Assembly: GCF_036325985.1 (NCBI RefSeq)
Contig: NZ_JAUHLI010000018.1
Location: 1 to 64,000 of the forward strand
From: Alkalimonas cellulosilytica
GTDB taxonomy: Bacteria > Pseudomonadota > Gammaproteobacteria > Enterobacterales > Alteromonadaceae
Reading direction: 5' to 3'
Length of the DNA stretch: 64,000 bases
The stretch's first letter is position 1; the number at the start of each line of letters is the position of its first letter. Both the position numbers and the translations under genes were made by a program. Positions 42,478 to 51,119 of this stretch are shown here, piece by piece. The notes below the pieces were generated by a model. That model was given only the letters and a program-made list of their open reading frames with translations. It made no database searches and had not been told where the DNA came from.

Positions 42478-44067
42478 TTACAAACCCAGGCACCCCGGGT
42501 TCATGCTGCTGGTTGGATCGAGGTGCTGCTTAATGGCTTTTAGTAGCTCAAAATTTTCGGCCGCCAGCCCCTCTTTGAAGCGATAAGACTTGCCAATTTG
42601 CATATGAATAAAGCCTTGTTGACTGTATGCCAGTACCAGGTCTGCACGGATCTTTTCCATGGCTTTTGTTGCTTCGGGGTTTGGAGGGAACCCTTTGAGT
42701 CGCTTCAGATGACTTGTTTCAACCGCATGTTTGTGCAATTCATTCAACTCATCGGGCCAGAAAAACACTGGTTCAAGCACAAATGCCATGCTGGAGACGG
42801 TTGCAACCAGATAGCCAATGCCAATATTAAATTTTTCGATAAGCTCGCTATTCTCAGAAAACACTTGCTCGGTGACTTGATAAGCTTGCTGTGTTTTAGA
42901 ATGAGGAACGACCGCATGAACAGGAACCCAACGCTCACCCTGAGGACCTATCATGTTATTGACCGGACCAAATGGGTTTGCCCGAAGTATTTTGGGAATG
43001 CTGTTTTCAATCGCTTTGACATCCAACTTGCTGGCAATAGCCTCAATGGCTTGCAACTTATGCTGCATCCCAGCTTCAGTTCTGTCTTCAACCATGAAGT
43101 GTGCAGACCAGCTTTCTGCTTCAACGAAATTTCTGCCGGCAAGGGCAACTTTAGTGCCCGACTTAATGGCCTTGCTCAGGCTGCCTGCTGACTTCATTAC
43201 GCCAAGCAGGGATTTTACATCTTTTCCCAAACTTTCTCTTTGCATGCGCTGTGCTTGTAAAAATGGATCAAAGCCAAAACACTCGCTGATAAGTCCTTGT
43301 TTCGATGCTTCGCTCATCAAGCTGCTCAGCGCTGCAAAACTGCTTGCACTAAAGGATAAGCCATCGTGGTATTTGAGTGATGGAATTAACCGAAATGTGG
43401 CAGTCGCTTTGATGCCAAAGGCGGAGTTGTCGCAACAAAACAACCCGGTTAAATCAGGACCAAAATGCCGTGCAAAAGGAGTTGCATGCAGTTGACCTGC
43501 AGATCCTGTTCGGATGATGTGGCCGCTTGCAAGAACTACCTCTACCGAGAGCACAGAGTCCACTGCGAAACCATGCTGCCCGGAACCCCAGAAAATTGAG
43601 TTTTGCGATAACCCTCCACCGACAGTAGCATAGCGGCCGGACAAAGTGCCCCAGAATGGTGTGCGAAAGCCGGTTCCATCCAGAGCCTTGTGTAGCTTTT
43701 CCCAGCTGCATCCGCACTGCACTGTGACATACATGTCATCGGTGTTGATCTCAATGAGCTGATCAAGTGCCGACATATCGACAATAATCGAGTTTTGCTG
43801 AACCGGAACATAGCCTTGAGTGTAGGACATCCCGCCGCCGCGAGGCAGAGCTGCGTAACCATGTTTCGTGCTAATTTGCATCAGAGAGGCTAGCTGTTTG
43901 ACTGTCTCAGGCTTTACTACCAAAGCGGCAGGCTCCTTCTTGCAAAAAACATCCTGTGACATCAAAGTGCGGCTGCTTAGGTCGCTTTGAATAGACTGGG
44001 GCGAAAGTACTGCGCTCAGTTCTTCTATCAAGGCGGCCAGTTTGTCGGCTGGGTTAGACTGCATCAT
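42478..44067 (-). CDS. VAO/PCMH-type FAD-dependent oxidase
   Basis: A protein of about 529 residues with the FAD_binding_4 domain (PRGGGMSYTQGYVP, ATVGGGLSQNSIFWGSGQHG) and a C-terminal FAD-linked-oxidase domain ending TSSMNPGCLGL. Family members oxidise para-substituted phenols, alcohols or amines. Tandem ATGs make the start uncertain: 44079, 44070, 44067 and 44064 are all in frame. The only ribosome-site-like GGAG lies inside the first of these codons and favours 44067. It follows the VOC gene by about 25 bases, in the minus-strand operon beginning at 45580. VQCGCSWEKL may provide a cysteine flavin linkage, but this cannot be shown here. Confidence 0.87.
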   Translation of the reverse strand: MMQSNPADKLAALIEELSAVLSPQSIQSDLSSRTLMSQDVFCKKEPAALVVKPETVKQLASLMQISTKHGYAALPRGGGMSYTQGYVPVQQNSIIVDMSALDQLIEINTDDMYVTVQCGCSWEKLHKALDGTGFRTPFWGTLSGRYATVGGGLSQNSIFWGSGQHGFAVDSVLSVEVVLASGHIIRTGSAGQLHATPFARHFGPDLTGLFCCDNSAFGIKATATFRLIPSLKYHDGLSFSASSFAALSSLMSEASKQGLISECFGFDPFLQAQRMQRESLGKDVKSLLGVMKSAGSLSKAIKSGTKVALAGRNFVEAESWSAHFMVEDRTEAGMQHKLQAIEAIASKLDVKAIENSIPKILRANPFGPVNNMIGPQGERWVPVHAVVPHSKTQQAYQVTEQVFSENSELIEKFNIGIGYLVATVSSMAFVLEPVFFWPDELNELHKHAVETSHLKRLKGFPPNPEATKAMEKIRADLVLAYSQQGFIHMQIGKSYRFKEGLAAENFELLKAIKQHLDPTSSMNPGCLGL

Positions 44068-44094
44068 CATGAGCTCCATTACACTGCAAAAATA

Positions 44095-45054
44095 TTAAAG
44101 GCATGGCTCGTAAAACTCTAGCCAGGCGCCATCAGGTGTCTGTATCGCCAGAAGCTGGACAAGGCCATAGGGTGCCAATTCGAGCTTGCTTAGCGTTACT
44201 GGCATAGGCACTTGATGTTTCAAAAGATGTTGTTCAAGTTGCTCGATGCCTTGAACCGGGAAGCGAATCCCTAACATGCCCAGGTTCGGGGGAGTATTGC
44301 CCTGGGTGTAATCCTTTCCTTTGGTTTGCTCAAAACAAACCAGTTCAATAGAGCCTCGCATTTCTCCATCAGGCTGCAAAATAGCCAATTGATAAGGCTC
44401 TGTGTGAGCTCGCTCAAAAGGAATACCAAGAACGTTTGGTCCGGGTTGTTCGGTCAGGTTTCCACTTTGGACTACGCATTGAAACCCAAGTATATCCTGA
44501 TAAAAGGCCATACTTTTGGTAAAGTCCTGCACGATTTGGCTGGAGTTAAATATCTGGCTGATTGGCTGCATATGCTCCCAGCCTTGCAGTGGAGGTGATA
44601 CCCGTTCGATAAAGGCAAAGCGAATATGGCTTTGATTGATAGCCAGCCACTCTTTTACCCGGGAGCTGCCTAAAAAAAACTCAACAGGTTCAGAGGCGCC
44701 ACGCCAACCGAGTCTTGATAGTGCTGGCTGTAACGACTCCATTGACTTAATCCTAAGATTAAAATCGAAGGTGCCGCCATAATCCCAGCTTAGGTCATTG
44801 GCTCTCATCACGCTTTGGCTCAAATTGCTAAAGCGAATTAGTCGCAGGTATCCACTATCAATGCCTGTGTTTCCCAGTACTATCTCTTCAGCATTGGCTT
44901 CTGGGAATAGCTGCCATGCTCGAAGTAACCCTGGCTCTACCTGGCCCCGGTGGAGTTCTTGCCAACCACCATACTCGCAGAGCAGAGTCATCATAGGTGC
45001 AAAATCGTTTACAATAGCAATGGCTTCCTGAAAAGCAGAGATTTTGAACGTCAT
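44095..45054 (-). CDS. VOC-family protein, two half-domains
   Basis: A 319-residue protein with two VOC-like halves; the C-terminal one is clearest (IVQDFTKSMAFYQDILGFQC, then DGAWLEFYEPCL with the terminal metal-ligand Glu). The start at 45054 is chosen because it is the first ATG after the preceding gene's stop; GGGGAG is upstream. The open frame to 45156 would overlap that gene. It lies between the DUF3598 gene and the FAD oxidase. Function unknown; a ring-cleaving dioxygenase or isomerase is possible. Confidence 0.78.
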   Translation of the reverse strand: MTFKISAFQEAIAIVNDFAPMMTLLCEYGGWQELHRGQVEPGLLRAWQLFPEANAEEIVLGNTGIDSGYLRLIRFSNLSQSVMRANDLSWDYGGTFDFNLRIKSMESLQPALSRLGWRGASEPVEFFLGSSRVKEWLAINQSHIRFAFIERVSPPLQGWEHMQPISQIFNSSQIVQDFTKSMAFYQDILGFQCVVQSGNLTEQPGPNVLGIPFERAHTEPYQLAILQPDGEMRGSIELVCFEQTKGKDYTQGNTPPNLGMLGIRFPVQGIEQLEQHLLKHQVPMPVTLSKLELAPYGLVQLLAIQTPDGAWLEFYEPCL

Positions 45055-45076
45055 GCTTCTTATCTCCCCTCTACGC

Positions 45077-45580
45077 TCAGAATTGAGCGACGTCATCATA
45101 GGCGCTTTGAGTGTTTTCGTAACTTGCCCAATCTTTGGTGATAAACTGCTCATCAATCAGGGTTCGCTGCAACAGCTTTCCAGCCTTGAACCACTGCCAT
45201 ACACGCGAACGGTACTTGCCACAATCAGATAATTGAATCATTTCGTAAAGGTGTAAGTCATCTTCATTGGTGCGAACCCAGTACAGCATGACAGTTCGAT
45301 TAAAATCATCCAAGGGTACTTCCGCAGCCCAGCCCTGTACTTCGGTATAAAAAATGATTTTGTTCCCTTCAATTTTGGTCGGAAAGTCACGCACTTCTTT
45401 ACGGCCATCAGCCCAAAAGTAAAAGTTGGTCTGGTGGTAGACATCATCAGAAGGGAAACGGCACAAGAGCCTTGAACGGTGCTCATCAATTTTATCACCT
45501 TCAGGGCTGTAGTAGCGGTAATAGCCTTCCCAAACCCCTTCATGGCGAGACAGCAGCGGCATACGTTCTTTCAGTTTCAT
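45077..45580 (-). CDS. DUF3598-type calycin-like protein
   Basis: A 167-residue cytosolic protein with HEGVWEGYYRYYSPEGDKID, SRLLCRFPSDDVYHQTNFYFWADGRKE and YWVRTNEDDLHLYEMIQLSDCGKYRSRVWQWF. This resembles DUF3598, a calycin-type beta-barrel family first noted in cyanobacteria and related in fold to lipocalins and bilin lyases. Assignment is from memory of the motif pattern. It is the first gene of the minus-strand DUF3598-VOC-oxidase operon and has its own FNR-like site. A small-molecule-binding role is most likely. Confidence 0.7.
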   Translation of the reverse strand: MKLKERMPLLSRHEGVWEGYYRYYSPEGDKIDEHRSRLLCRFPSDDVYHQTNFYFWADGRKEVRDFPTKIEGNKIIFYTEVQGWAAEVPLDDFNRTVMLYWVRTNEDDLHLYEMIQLSDCGKYRSRVWQWFKAGKLLQRTLIDEQFITKDWASYENTQSAYDDVAQF

Positions 45581-45640
45581 AGTGATTTACCTGCGATTAT
45601 TAGCAACCCATTGATGCTAACAACAACCAGAATTATGCCA

Positions 45641-45654
45641 TTGACAATTGGCAA
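45641..45654. promoter_or_regulatory. FNR-like site before the DUF3598 operon
   Basis: TTGACAATTGGCAA matches TTGAY-N4-RTCAA with one mismatch. It is centred about 68 bases before the start at 45580 on the minus strand. Confidence 0.55.
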
Positions 45655-45718
45655 TCGAAGCGGCGCTGTTACTAAAGGTCCTTCAAAACCATGCTAAAAC
45701 AATGGATATGCTTGATGA

Positions 45719-45732
45719 TTGATATCTGTCAA
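45719..45732. promoter_or_regulatory. FNR-like site before the CopD-like gene
   Basis: TTGATATCTGTCAA matches TTGAY-N4-RTCAA exactly. It is centred about 66 bases before the start at 45792. With the site at 45641 it gives each divergent gene its own box. Confidence 0.7.
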
Positions 45733-45791
45733 TGATGGAAAAAAGCGCCACTTCTAAGCTTTGCTGGTAAATACAAACAAAGGTGATTGGT

Positions 45792-46484
45792 ATGGAATTT
45801 ATCAGTATGTATGAACTACCCATCCTACGATGGTTTCATATTGTGGCGATGGTGTATTGGTTGGGCGGTGAGTGGGGCGTTTTCCAGACTTCATTTCATG
45901 TCGTGAACCGTAAGCTTCCAATGCCAGAACGAAAACGGCATATGGAAACGGCCTATCGGATCGATATTTTAGCGCGCACCGGCATCATTATGTTGTTCCC
46001 GCTGGGGATGCATATGGGGTACTTGTGGGGAGTTCAGCCTTATGGGGGAGCCTGGCTGACAGGTATGTGGGTTTTCTTCTTTGGCTGGCTGGCTTTGTGT
46101 TGGGCTGCCTTTATCTACCGTGAAACTGATCGGGGATTGGTACTGACCAAGCTTGATGAAGCTATTCGGTATTTTGTGATTCCCGCCCTGGCAATTGCAA
46201 GTATTGCCTCGTTATTGGGGTATGGGCCTTTTTCTGCCGGTGATGGCCAGAAGTGGTTTGCTATCAAAATGTTGATTTTCTCCGGTTTGCTGGTGATTGG
46301 TTTGCTGCTGCGTTTTATTATGCGAGAGTGGACGGTCATGTTCCGCAAACTTGCTGTGGATGGAGACAATCCTGAGGTAGAGAACCGGCTGGAAGAGTCT
46401 ATCCGCTTCGGTCGTCGCTTGGCATACATCTACTGGATTGGTATTTTAACCACGGCGTTTTTCGGCGCGGTCAAGCCATTTTAA
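45792..46484 (+). CDS. CopD-like integral membrane protein
   Basis: A 230-residue protein with about six membrane spans. The first span reads ILRWFHIVAMVYWLGGEWG, the histidine plus WLGG pattern of CopD/cytochrome-b-like membrane proteins, and further His/Met residues lie in the third span (LGMHMGYLWG). It might bind haem or copper or act as a membrane electron carrier. The start at 45792 has AAAGGTG six bases upstream; a GTG at 45783 is in frame. Single-gene unit ended by a strong terminator. The family function is not established. Confidence 0.72.
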   Translation: MEFISMYELPILRWFHIVAMVYWLGGEWGVFQTSFHVVNRKLPMPERKRHMETAYRIDILARTGIIMLFPLGMHMGYLWGVQPYGGAWLTGMWVFFFGWLALCWAAFIYRETDRGLVLTKLDEAIRYFVIPALAIASIASLLGYGPFSAGDGQKWFAIKMLIFSGLLVIGLLLRFIMREWTVMFRKLAVDGDNPEVENRLEESIRFGRRLAYIYWIGILTTAFFGAVKPF

Positions 46485-46513
46485 CTGCTGATGTGCTTTG
46501 TTTTGCCCATGTT

Positions 46514-46537
46514 GCCGCTGCAAAGCGGCTTTTTTTG
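46514..46537 (+). terminator. Terminator after the CopD-like gene
   Basis: GCCGCT (46514-46519) and AGCGGC (46524-46529) form a stem with a GCAA loop and a seven-T tract. Confidence 0.88.
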
Positions 46538-46554
46538 TGCTTTATCCTATTGAA

Positions 46555-46568
46555 TTGACAAATATCAG
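46555..46568. promoter_or_regulatory. FNR-like site before the DUF1330-GntR operon
   Basis: TTGACAAATATCAG has one mismatch to TTGAY-N4-RTCAA. It is centred about 91 bases before the start at 46653, just after the terminator. Confidence 0.6.
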
Positions 46569-46652
46569 CCAGGATTGAATTCTTGCTTTACTCGGCCTTT
46601 ATAATTCAGCAGTCTTAATGAAAGCACACACTCCATGCAATGAGGTTTTATT

Positions 46653-46955
46653 ATGGCGTCCTATCTGGTGATTCAGGCAGATGTGACCGATTGGGAGCGA
46701 TTTAAAGCATACACCAGTCAGGTCCCGGCTTTGGTTCGTGCTTACGGTGGTGAATACATCGCTATGGATAATCAGCATGATGTATTGGAAGGCGACTATA
46801 AACCTGGCAGTGTCGTCATTTCAAGATGGCCGGATGAGGCAACTATACGTGCCTTCTGGCAATCGGACAGCTACCAGCAACTGATTGCTTTGCGTGACGG
46901 TACTGGGCATTTTCACGTCATGTTGGTTCATGGCTTAAACGGGAATAGTAAATGA
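46653..46955 (+). CDS. DUF1330 family protein
   Basis: A 100-residue dimeric alpha/beta-barrel-type protein: YLVIQADVTDWERFKAYTSQVPALV, GDYKPGSVVISRWPDEATIRAFWQSDSYQQLIALR, the usual DUF1330 pattern. The biochemical role of the family is unclear. It overlaps the nitrilase-like gene (ATGA). The same domain occurs as the C-terminal half of the CpcT fusion at 51120, so DUF1330 is used twice in this regulon. Confidence 0.88.
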   Translation: MASYLVIQADVTDWERFKAYTSQVPALVRAYGGEYIAMDNQHDVLEGDYKPGSVVISRWPDEATIRAFWQSDSYQQLIALRDGTGHFHVMLVHGLNGNSK

Positions 46956-48019
46956 ACGCATATACAGCTCTGGCACTGCAAACCAAATGTTTTGCTGTAA
47001 ACGCACTGGGAGTTGATGACGCAAGAATGCAAATAGCGCAGAACCTGGAGCGGGTTCAACAGCAAGTTCGCGCCAGTAAAGCGTTTATCCGAACCCTGAC
47101 TGGTGATGATGTCCGCTTGGTTGTTCTACCAGAGTATTTTTTGACGGGTTTCCCAACTACCGAATCGGTGCAAGAATGGCAAGCAAAGGCTGTACTATCG
47201 ATTGACGGCCCTGAGTACGAACGACTTTCGAAGATTGCTCAGGAAAATAAGCTGTATCTATCCGGTAATGTTTATGAAGCCGACTCTTACTTTCCCGAAT
47301 TGTATTTTCAGTGCTCTTTTCTGATCAATCCTTCGGGTGATGTCGTGTTGCGTTATCGACGCTTGATTTCAATGTTTGCCCCGACGCCGCATGATGTTTT
47401 GGAGAAATACCTGGACCACTATGGTTATGATGGGCTTTTCCCTGTCGCTGAAACTGAAATTGGTTGCATGGCTGCCATCGCTTCGGAAGAGATCCTGTAC
47501 CCTGAAATTGCGCGTTGTCTGGCGATGAAGGGTGCTGAAGTATTGCTGCACAGCACTTCTGAAATTGCTGCTCCTGGCCTGACACCAAAAGATATCGCCA
47601 AGCGAGCAAGGGCGATTGAAAGCATGGCCTATCTGGTGTCCGCCAACAGCGGTGGCTTTTCAGGCATTCAATTACCACAACAATCATCGGATGGCATGTC
47701 AAAAATTATTGATATGAAGGGCAGGGTACTGGCTGAGGCGTCGACGGGTGAAAGCATGGTAGCTCATGCCGAGTTGGATCTTGAGGTTCTGCGCCGCTAC
47801 CGGGCAAAACCAGGTATGTCCAATTTGCTATCTAGGCAAAGAAATGAGCTTTTTGCACCCACTTATCAGCAATGCGTCTACCCAGCCAACAACATGTTGG
47901 ATGAGCAACAACAAGTCATCTCAGTGAATCGTTCTCATTTTGAGGCGACGCAACTGGATGTTATTCGCTCTTTGAAAGCATCTGGCATCATTAAGCCAAA
48001 CGGAGTTGTAATAAAATGA
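46952..48019 (+). CDS. Nitrilase-superfamily protein lacking the catalytic Cys and Lys
   Basis: A 355-residue carbon-nitrogen-hydrolase fold protein. The glutamate of the Glu-Lys-Cys triad is present (Glu61 in VVLPEYFLTGFP). The nucleophile position, normally C in a motif like ICYDLRFPE, reads IASEEILYPE (Ser178), and the lysine position reads YRRLIS (Arg137). Other family features, such as IARCLAMKGAEVLLHST, are intact, so this is not a decayed gene. It may be a non-catalytic binding protein, or use serine. Overlaps both neighbours by four bases. I have an unverified impression that a nitrilase subgroup with ASEE in place of the Cys motif exists. Confidence 0.82.
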   Translation: MNAYTALALQTKCFAVNALGVDDARMQIAQNLERVQQQVRASKAFIRTLTGDDVRLVVLPEYFLTGFPTTESVQEWQAKAVLSIDGPEYERLSKIAQENKLYLSGNVYEADSYFPELYFQCSFLINPSGDVVLRYRRLISMFAPTPHDVLEKYLDHYGYDGLFPVAETEIGCMAAIASEEILYPEIARCLAMKGAEVLLHSTSEIAAPGLTPKDIAKRARAIESMAYLVSANSGGFSGIQLPQQSSDGMSKIIDMKGRVLAEASTGESMVAHAELDLEVLRRYRAKPGMSNLLSRQRNELFAPTYQQCVYPANNMLDEQQQVISVNRSHFEATQLDVIRSLKASGIIKPNGVVIK

Positions 48020-49419
48020 AGATCCGTAATCCGAGGACTGGTCATTTAGATTTTAGTTTACGTGTTGTCTCGCATGATGAGGTAGCCCAGCTGGTTTCGC
48101 AGCTACGATCTTCTCAGCCCCAGTGGTGGCAACTTGGCATGGCCGGACGTGTCAAGGTGATGCATAATTTTTCCGAGCAGTTAGTTGCCCATCGCGAAGC
48201 GCTCATTGCTGCTGTTGCAGAGGATACTGGCCGCTGGGCTGAATCTGAGCTAGAGGTGGATGTGACAATCAACACTATCCATCGTTGGTGTAAAGATGCA
48301 CCAGAGCTGCTTGCTGAGGCTCCACCAAGAAAAGCGCACCTTCCTTTTTTAGAGATTCAGCCAAGCTATCTTCCCTTTGACGTCGTGGGTGTGATTAGCC
48401 CTTGGAATTTTCCTCTTTTATTATCATTGGTCGATGCCATTCCCGCACTGTTGGCGGGGTGCTCGGTTATCATCAAGCCCAGTGAGGTCACCTCTCGATT
48501 TGTTGCTCCATTGCAAGAGGTCATCAAATCAACACCTGAACTATCTTCGGTTTTGAAGCTTGTGACTGGCGCTGGCGAAACTGGCCAAGCTGTGATTCAG
48601 CATGTCGATACCTTATGCTTTACCGGCAGTGTTGCTACCGGACGTCGTGTCGGGGAATTGTGTGCACAACAGTTTATTCCAGCTTTTTTAGAGCTGGGTG
48701 GGAAAGATGCAGCTATTGTGTGTGATGATGCCGATATTGAAGTGGCAAGCAGTGCGCTGTGCTGGGGAAGTATGGTGAATGCCGGACAATCCTGTATGAG
48801 TCTGGAACGTATCTATGTGCATGAAAACATTGCGGATGAATTTATTAGCCGTTTGGTTGAGAAAGTAAAAAAATTACGCCACAACTATCCGGATATTAAA
48901 GTTGGTGAAATCGGGCCTGTTATCTCAGATAAACAGGTGGCTGTGATCCGTCAGCAGCTTGACGACGCACTGCAAAAAGGAGCGCGTGCGCTTTGTGGAG
49001 GTCACTTGTTGCAGCTTGGTGGCGGTTTCTATTGTGAGCCTACGGTGCTTGATCAGGTAAACAAGGATATGCTGATAGTTACCGAGGAAACCTTCGCCGC
49101 TATTGTGGTGGTGCAGCGGGTTCAGTCCAATGAAGAAGCTGTCCAGCTGGCCAATGACTCCAAGTATGGTTTATCTGCTGCCGTATTTAGTCAGGATATG
49201 GCGAATGCCTATCAAATAGCGGCTGCCTTGAAAGCGGGAGGTATCAGTATCAATGATGCTTCTTTGACGGGGTTTGTGCATGAAGCTGAAAAGCAGTCTT
49301 TTCAATGTTCTGGTATGGGAGGTTCCCGGATGGGTGCTGAATCTATCCGTCGTTTTATTCGGAAAAAGTCATTCATTCGAAATACCGGGGTTGCTTCGCC
49401 CTGGTGGTTCAAAGCCTGA
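48016..49419 (+). CDS. NAD(P)-dependent aldehyde dehydrogenase
   Basis: A 467-residue ALDH-superfamily enzyme with complete active site: Cys260 in AGQSCMSLERI, Glu226 in FLELGGKDAAIV, and SPWNFPLLLS for cofactor binding. It oxidises an aldehyde to the acid; similar to the benzaldehyde/coniferyl-aldehyde-type branch in length and GGSRMGAESIRRFIRKKS end. Overlaps the nitrilase-like gene by four bases. Confidence 0.93.
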   Translation: MKIRNPRTGHLDFSLRVVSHDEVAQLVSQLRSSQPQWWQLGMAGRVKVMHNFSEQLVAHREALIAAVAEDTGRWAESELEVDVTINTIHRWCKDAPELLAEAPPRKAHLPFLEIQPSYLPFDVVGVISPWNFPLLLSLVDAIPALLAGCSVIIKPSEVTSRFVAPLQEVIKSTPELSSVLKLVTGAGETGQAVIQHVDTLCFTGSVATGRRVGELCAQQFIPAFLELGGKDAAIVCDDADIEVASSALCWGSMVNAGQSCMSLERIYVHENIADEFISRLVEKVKKLRHNYPDIKVGEIGPVISDKQVAVIRQQLDDALQKGARALCGGHLLQLGGGFYCEPTVLDQVNKDMLIVTEETFAAIVVVQRVQSNEEAVQLANDSKYGLSAAVFSQDMANAYQIAAALKAGGISINDASLTGFVHEAEKQSFQCSGMGGSRMGAESIRRFIRKKSFIRNTGVASPWWFKA

Positions 49420-49440
49420 AACAGCTAAGGAAAGCTACGA

Positions 49441-50178
49441 ATGCAAAATAAGCAGGCAAAATACATTGAGTTAGGGGAGCTGCTTTTGCAGCAAATTTTG
49501 CGGGGCCATTACCCTCTCAGTGCTTTGTTGCCTACCGAGAAAGAGCTTTGTGCGCAGCATGGGATTAGTCGCCATACTGCGCGTGAGGGGTTGCGTTATA
49601 TAGAGCGTATTGGTCTGGTGGAGCGTCGGCAAGGAGCCGGTACCCGTGTGATCCGAACCAATCTACCTGAGCAGATTAATCAGTTCACCCAATCGGTGCA
49701 GGAGCTGTTAGAGTTTGGTCAGCAAACGCGCTTTAGTATTGATGTCTGTCAGTTACTCATTACCGATAAAGACGAGATGTCGCGTTTGAAGTTTTCCCAT
49801 CCCAGAGAGTACATTTATTTAGCGGGTGTTCGTTCTGAAGTGCATGACAAGAAGCCCATTTGCTATTCGAGTATTCAGCAGTTTCGTTACCACACTGACC
49901 TTTATGCAAAAGATTTGGATAAAAAAACAGCGCTAAAGCAAATGATGCATTTGCTTAGCAGTTCAAATATTGGTCGGGTAGAACAAGAGTTTACCGCATG
50001 TCTTTTGACCAGTGATATGGCACAAAAGTTAAATGACCAGGCTCACTCTGCTGGGATGAGGGTGGTGCGAAAATATTTCTCGAAGCAAGGCGAGCTGGTG
50101 TTACTTGCTGAAAGTATTTATCCAGCCCATCGATATCGTTACATTAATGTGCTGACGCCTGCATCCAAAAAACTGTGA
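49441..50178 (+). CDS. GntR-family (HutC/UTRA) transcriptional regulator
   Basis: A 245-residue regulator with an N-terminal GntR winged helix (YPLSALLPTEKELCAQHGIS, RHTAREGLRYIERIGLVERR) and a C-terminal UTRA effector domain (IYLAGVRSEVHDKKPICYSS, VEQEFTACLLTSDMA). As last gene of the DUF1330-nitrilase-ALDH operon it probably represses its own operon until an effector binds. Its stop is one base from the end of the convergent FNR-like gene; no terminator separates them. Confidence 0.92.
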   Translation: MQNKQAKYIELGELLLQQILRGHYPLSALLPTEKELCAQHGISRHTAREGLRYIERIGLVERRQGAGTRVIRTNLPEQINQFTQSVQELLEFGQQTRFSIDVCQLLITDKDEMSRLKFSHPREYIYLAGVRSEVHDKKPICYSSIQQFRYHTDLYAKDLDKKTALKQMMHLLSSSNIGRVEQEFTACLLTSDMAQKLNDQAHSAGMRVVRKYFSKQGELVLLAESIYPAHRYRYINVLTPASKKL

Positions 50179-50179
50179 C

Positions 50180-50881
50180 TTAATCATCTGCAAAATGATG
50201 AAGTGCTTCTTCATCCAGAATTGTTATTCGGTAATTGTTTTGAATACTGATCATGCCTTTCTTCTTAAGGCTGCTAAAACCCCTGCTTGCAGTTTCAAGT
50301 GACATACCTAAATAATCAGCAATATCCTGGCGACTCATTGGCAGATAAAACTTACTTGTACCATGACCAATCCGATTGGACATGTCTAGCAGGAAGTGAG
50401 CCAGTCGCTGGTGAGCTGACTTTTGCCCCATAATAAACAGCTGATCCAGGATATAATTCAGCACATGATTGGTAAACTCATGGAAGCGCTTCGCAATGGC
50501 CGGATAGCGTTCAAAAATGCTTTGGATAAGCTGTTTATTTATTTTAACGACGGTTCCATTACTTAATGCTCTGGCACTGAATGTGTAAAAAGAGAACTCA
50601 GAAAGGCCTAGTAGATTGCCGGTAAATAAAAAAGCAAACACGTGGCGGGACCCTTTGGAAGTAGAGCGTTCGAGCATAATCACCCCTGAGATGGGGATGT
50701 AGATGAAGTCACTGGGATCTTTTTCTTTGAAAATGTAACAGTTTTCATTGATATGGATCTCTTGCGCGTGTTTCGATAGCTCTTCTAAGAAGCTGTTAGC
50801 ACCTTCCAGTTCCTGAAAGTTCCGGCCAAAGCAGGATGCCAGTGAAGTTTTTATTGAAACTTTCGAGGTATCAATCGTCAT
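50180..50881 (-). CDS. FNR/CRP-family regulator (copy 1)
   Basis: A 233-residue protein with an N-terminal cyclic-nucleotide-type sensor domain (about 30-150) and a C-terminal winged helix; the recognition helix SRQDIADYLGMSLETASRGF contains the E-x-x-S-R signature that in FNR contacts TTGAT half-sites. It lacks the four cysteines that hold the FNR iron-sulfur cluster (only Cys17 and one more near the N terminus), so the signal it senses is unknown. It has an FNR-like site 75 bases before its start (autoregulation likely) and is a strong paralogue of the gene at 53571. Convergent with the GntR gene. Confidence 0.92.
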   Translation of the reverse strand: MTIDTSKVSIKTSLASCFGRNFQELEGANSFLEELSKHAQEIHINENCYIFKEKDPSDFIYIPISGVIMLERSTSKGSRHVFAFLFTGNLLGLSEFSFYTFSARALSNGTVVKINKQLIQSIFERYPAIAKRFHEFTNHVLNYILDQLFIMGQKSAHQRLAHFLLDMSNRIGHGTSKFYLPMSRQDIADYLGMSLETASRGFSSLKKKGMISIQNNYRITILDEEALHHFADD

Positions 50882-50948
50882 GGGCAGTCATCATCAATCC
50901 GTCAGTTTGGTATTTTGCATGAATTACCCTGCTAAGCTAGCAACTGGG

Positions 50949-50962
50949 TTGATAAAAAGCAA
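50949..50962. promoter_or_regulatory. FNR-like site before FNR-like copy 1
   Basis: TTGATAAAAAGCAA has one mismatch to TTGAY-N4-RTCAA. It is centred about 75 bases before the start at 50881 on the minus strand. Confidence 0.55.
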
Positions 50963-51029
50963 TTCGTTTGAGTTCATCTTCCAGCTCTCTGTGCATTGAA
51001 TCGATGTTTGCATCTAAAGTGTTGGTTGC

Positions 51030-51043
51030 TTGATAAATGTCAA
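51030..51043. promoter_or_regulatory. FNR-like site before the CpcT-DUF1330 gene
   Basis: TTGATAAATGTCAA matches TTGAY-N4-RTCAA exactly. It is centred about 83 bases before the start at 51120 and separate from the site at 50949 that serves the divergent gene. Confidence 0.7.
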
Positions 51044-51119
51044 TGGGGATAGCTGGTGGGCTGTATAGGATTTTTTCTTTTGCCATTAAATCAACATCTG
51101 ATGCTATGAAGGAATCAGT

